A program made the translations under genes and the position numbers. Of a DNA stretch of 64,000 bases, positions 63,332 through 64,000 are shown one piece after another. Below the pieces are notes generated by a model, which saw nothing but the letters and a program-made list of their open reading frames with translations, had not been told where the DNA came from and did not search any database. This DNA comes from Acholeplasmatales bacterium. Its GTDB lineage: Bacteria > Bacillota_I > Bacilli_A > Acholeplasmatales > Anaeroplasmataceae. The DNA lies in NCBI GenBank assembly GCA_017454375.1, contig JAFTDB010000031.1, positions 117,871 through 181,870 on the forward strand, in the 5' to 3' direction. How positions within the stretch are numbered: the first letter of the stretch is position 1; every line of letters starts with the position of its first letter.

Positions 63332-64000
63332 TTATTTGTTAATGTATATTCCATAACTTGTTTTAAATTCAGTTTGTCTAACTTTGTATGTATGTGTGCC
63401 TGTGAAATACAAAAATGGAGTTTTATAATATTCTGTGATATTTTCATTTCCAATAACAAAGTAGATTCGCTTCTTTGAAACAATAATACATTTTTTAAAT
63501 AGCTTTCTAAATCCGGAGTATTCAATTTGGGAAGGATCAGTATGAAGCCATCTTAAAGCTTCTAATATTTCTTTAGTAGCTTCTTTTGGATCTTTCCTAT
63601 CAGCAAGCTGATGTAAGTATTTATTTCTTTGTTTTGTAAGCTTTAATATTTCAGTTTTATATGCGTATGACATAACTCTAGTAAATTCATCTTCAGATTT
63701 AACTGCATCTCTGAATTTGTTTTCTAGGTCTATTATTTTATCATTAATACCTTTTATATTTCCTTCGATTGAAGTAAGGGAAGAAGCTGTAAATTCTCTT
63801 ATAAGTATTTCTTTTAGCCTAGATTCATTTTCTTTTAGGGTGCCAATAAGAGAAGCCATAATCTTGTTTAATTCTTCAACAGGATAGTTCTCACCTTCAC
63901 AAATCTTAGTACTTTTATTAGTTGAACACATTAAGAACCTATTTGATGGCTTACCATTATAATGGTTAATTTTGTGTTCATAGTTTTTTCCACAATAAGG
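63332..64000 (-). CDS. Serine recombinase, C-terminal part (runs off the window edge)
   Basis: The open frame enters from the right edge on the minus strand and ends at 63332. Read from the edge it gives PYCGKNYEHKINHYNGKPSNRF, then LMCSTNKSTKICEGENYPVEELNKIMASL. This is a recombinase zinc-ribbon (CxYCG ... C ... C) followed by a long coiled coil (about 100 residues, rich in Lys/Glu/Leu) and a beta-rich tail (IIVSKKRIYFVIGNENITEYYKTPFLYFTGTHTYKVRQTEFKTSYG). That layout belongs to large serine recombinases of phages and integrative elements. The catalytic resolvase domain lies beyond the window. A shorter start at 63931 would be internal and is not used. Confidence 0.82.
   Translation of the reverse strand, partial: PYCGKNYEHKINHYNGKPSNRFLMCSTNKSTKICEGENYPVEELNKIMASLIGTLKENESRLKEILIREFTASSLTSIEGNIKGINDKIIDLENKFRDAVKSEDEFTRVMSYAYKTEILKLTKQRNKYLHQLADRKDPKEATKEILEALRWLHTDPSQIEYSGFRKLFKKCIIVSKKRIYFVIGNENITEYYKTPFLYFTGTHTYKVRQTEFKTSYGIYINK

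Noticed and set aside
1..64000. Mycoplasma genetic code (TGA as Trp)
   Set aside because: Several genes end at TGA in the right place, and tryptophans in conserved motifs are TGG.

Overview
The window is AT-rich (roughly two thirds A+T by eye) bacterial chromosome with dense genes, good Shine-Dalgarno sites and clear sigma-A type promoters (TTGACA/TATAAT, usually a 17-bp spacer). TGA is a stop codon here (cinA-type amidase, ispG, the 186-aa gene), so the code is standard. Gene content points to an uncultured gut member of the Bacilli close to the Mollicutes (RF39, Acholeplasma or Izemoplasma-like). The evidence is a ClpB without its N-terminal domain, a membrane glycolipid glycosyltransferase next to an LPG-synthase-type membrane protein, MEP-pathway IspG, PlsY, and surface proteins anchored only as lipoproteins or by an N-terminal helix, with no LPXTG motif seen. 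The genus is inference.

Layout: 1-3,000 holds glycogen synthesis (glgC, glgA, minus strand). 3,070-11,100 holds housekeeping and membrane genes: a thioredoxin-like membrane protein, argS, an LPG-synthase-type membrane protein with a GT4 enzyme, tRNA-Leu(CAA), a cinA-type amidase and a GGDEF protein. 11,100-20,520 holds a DUF898-like protein, ispG, rpmG, an MBL hydrolase, asnA, plsY and topoisomerase IV (parE-parC). 20,570-21,485 is a DUF4160/DUF2442-HTH pair bracketed by two near-identical 39-bp palindromic repeats. 21,511-36,438 is one gene for a surface protein of about 4,975 residues, built of InlB/Listeria-Bacteroides repeats, MBG-like domains and at least 13 copies of an unrecognised module of about 90 residues.

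37,173-54,360 is a nine-gene starch operon on the plus strand. It encodes a GH13 lipoprotein, two starch-binding-type lipoproteins with CBM26-like and GLUG-like modules, MalE-, MalF- and MalG-like transporter parts, a secreted type I pullulanase, and a MalK-type ATPase with about 300 extra residues. The 700-bp region between the giant gene and this operon carries divergent promoters with LacI/CcpA-type operators centred on CG, so the scaffold and the operon are probably co-regulated. Starch would be bound and cut at the surface, imported as maltodextrin, and could be stored as glycogen by GlgC/GlgA.

54,490-57,800 holds yceD-rpmF, an M28 peptidase, rsmH and a small membrane protein. 57,826-62,906 holds a P-loop kinase-like protein, two tandem candidate small RNAs, clpB under a CIRCE operator, a DUF1846 protein and a membrane protein. 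The window ends with tRNA-Cys(GCA) and the 3' part of a serine recombinase gene, probably the edge of an integrated element.
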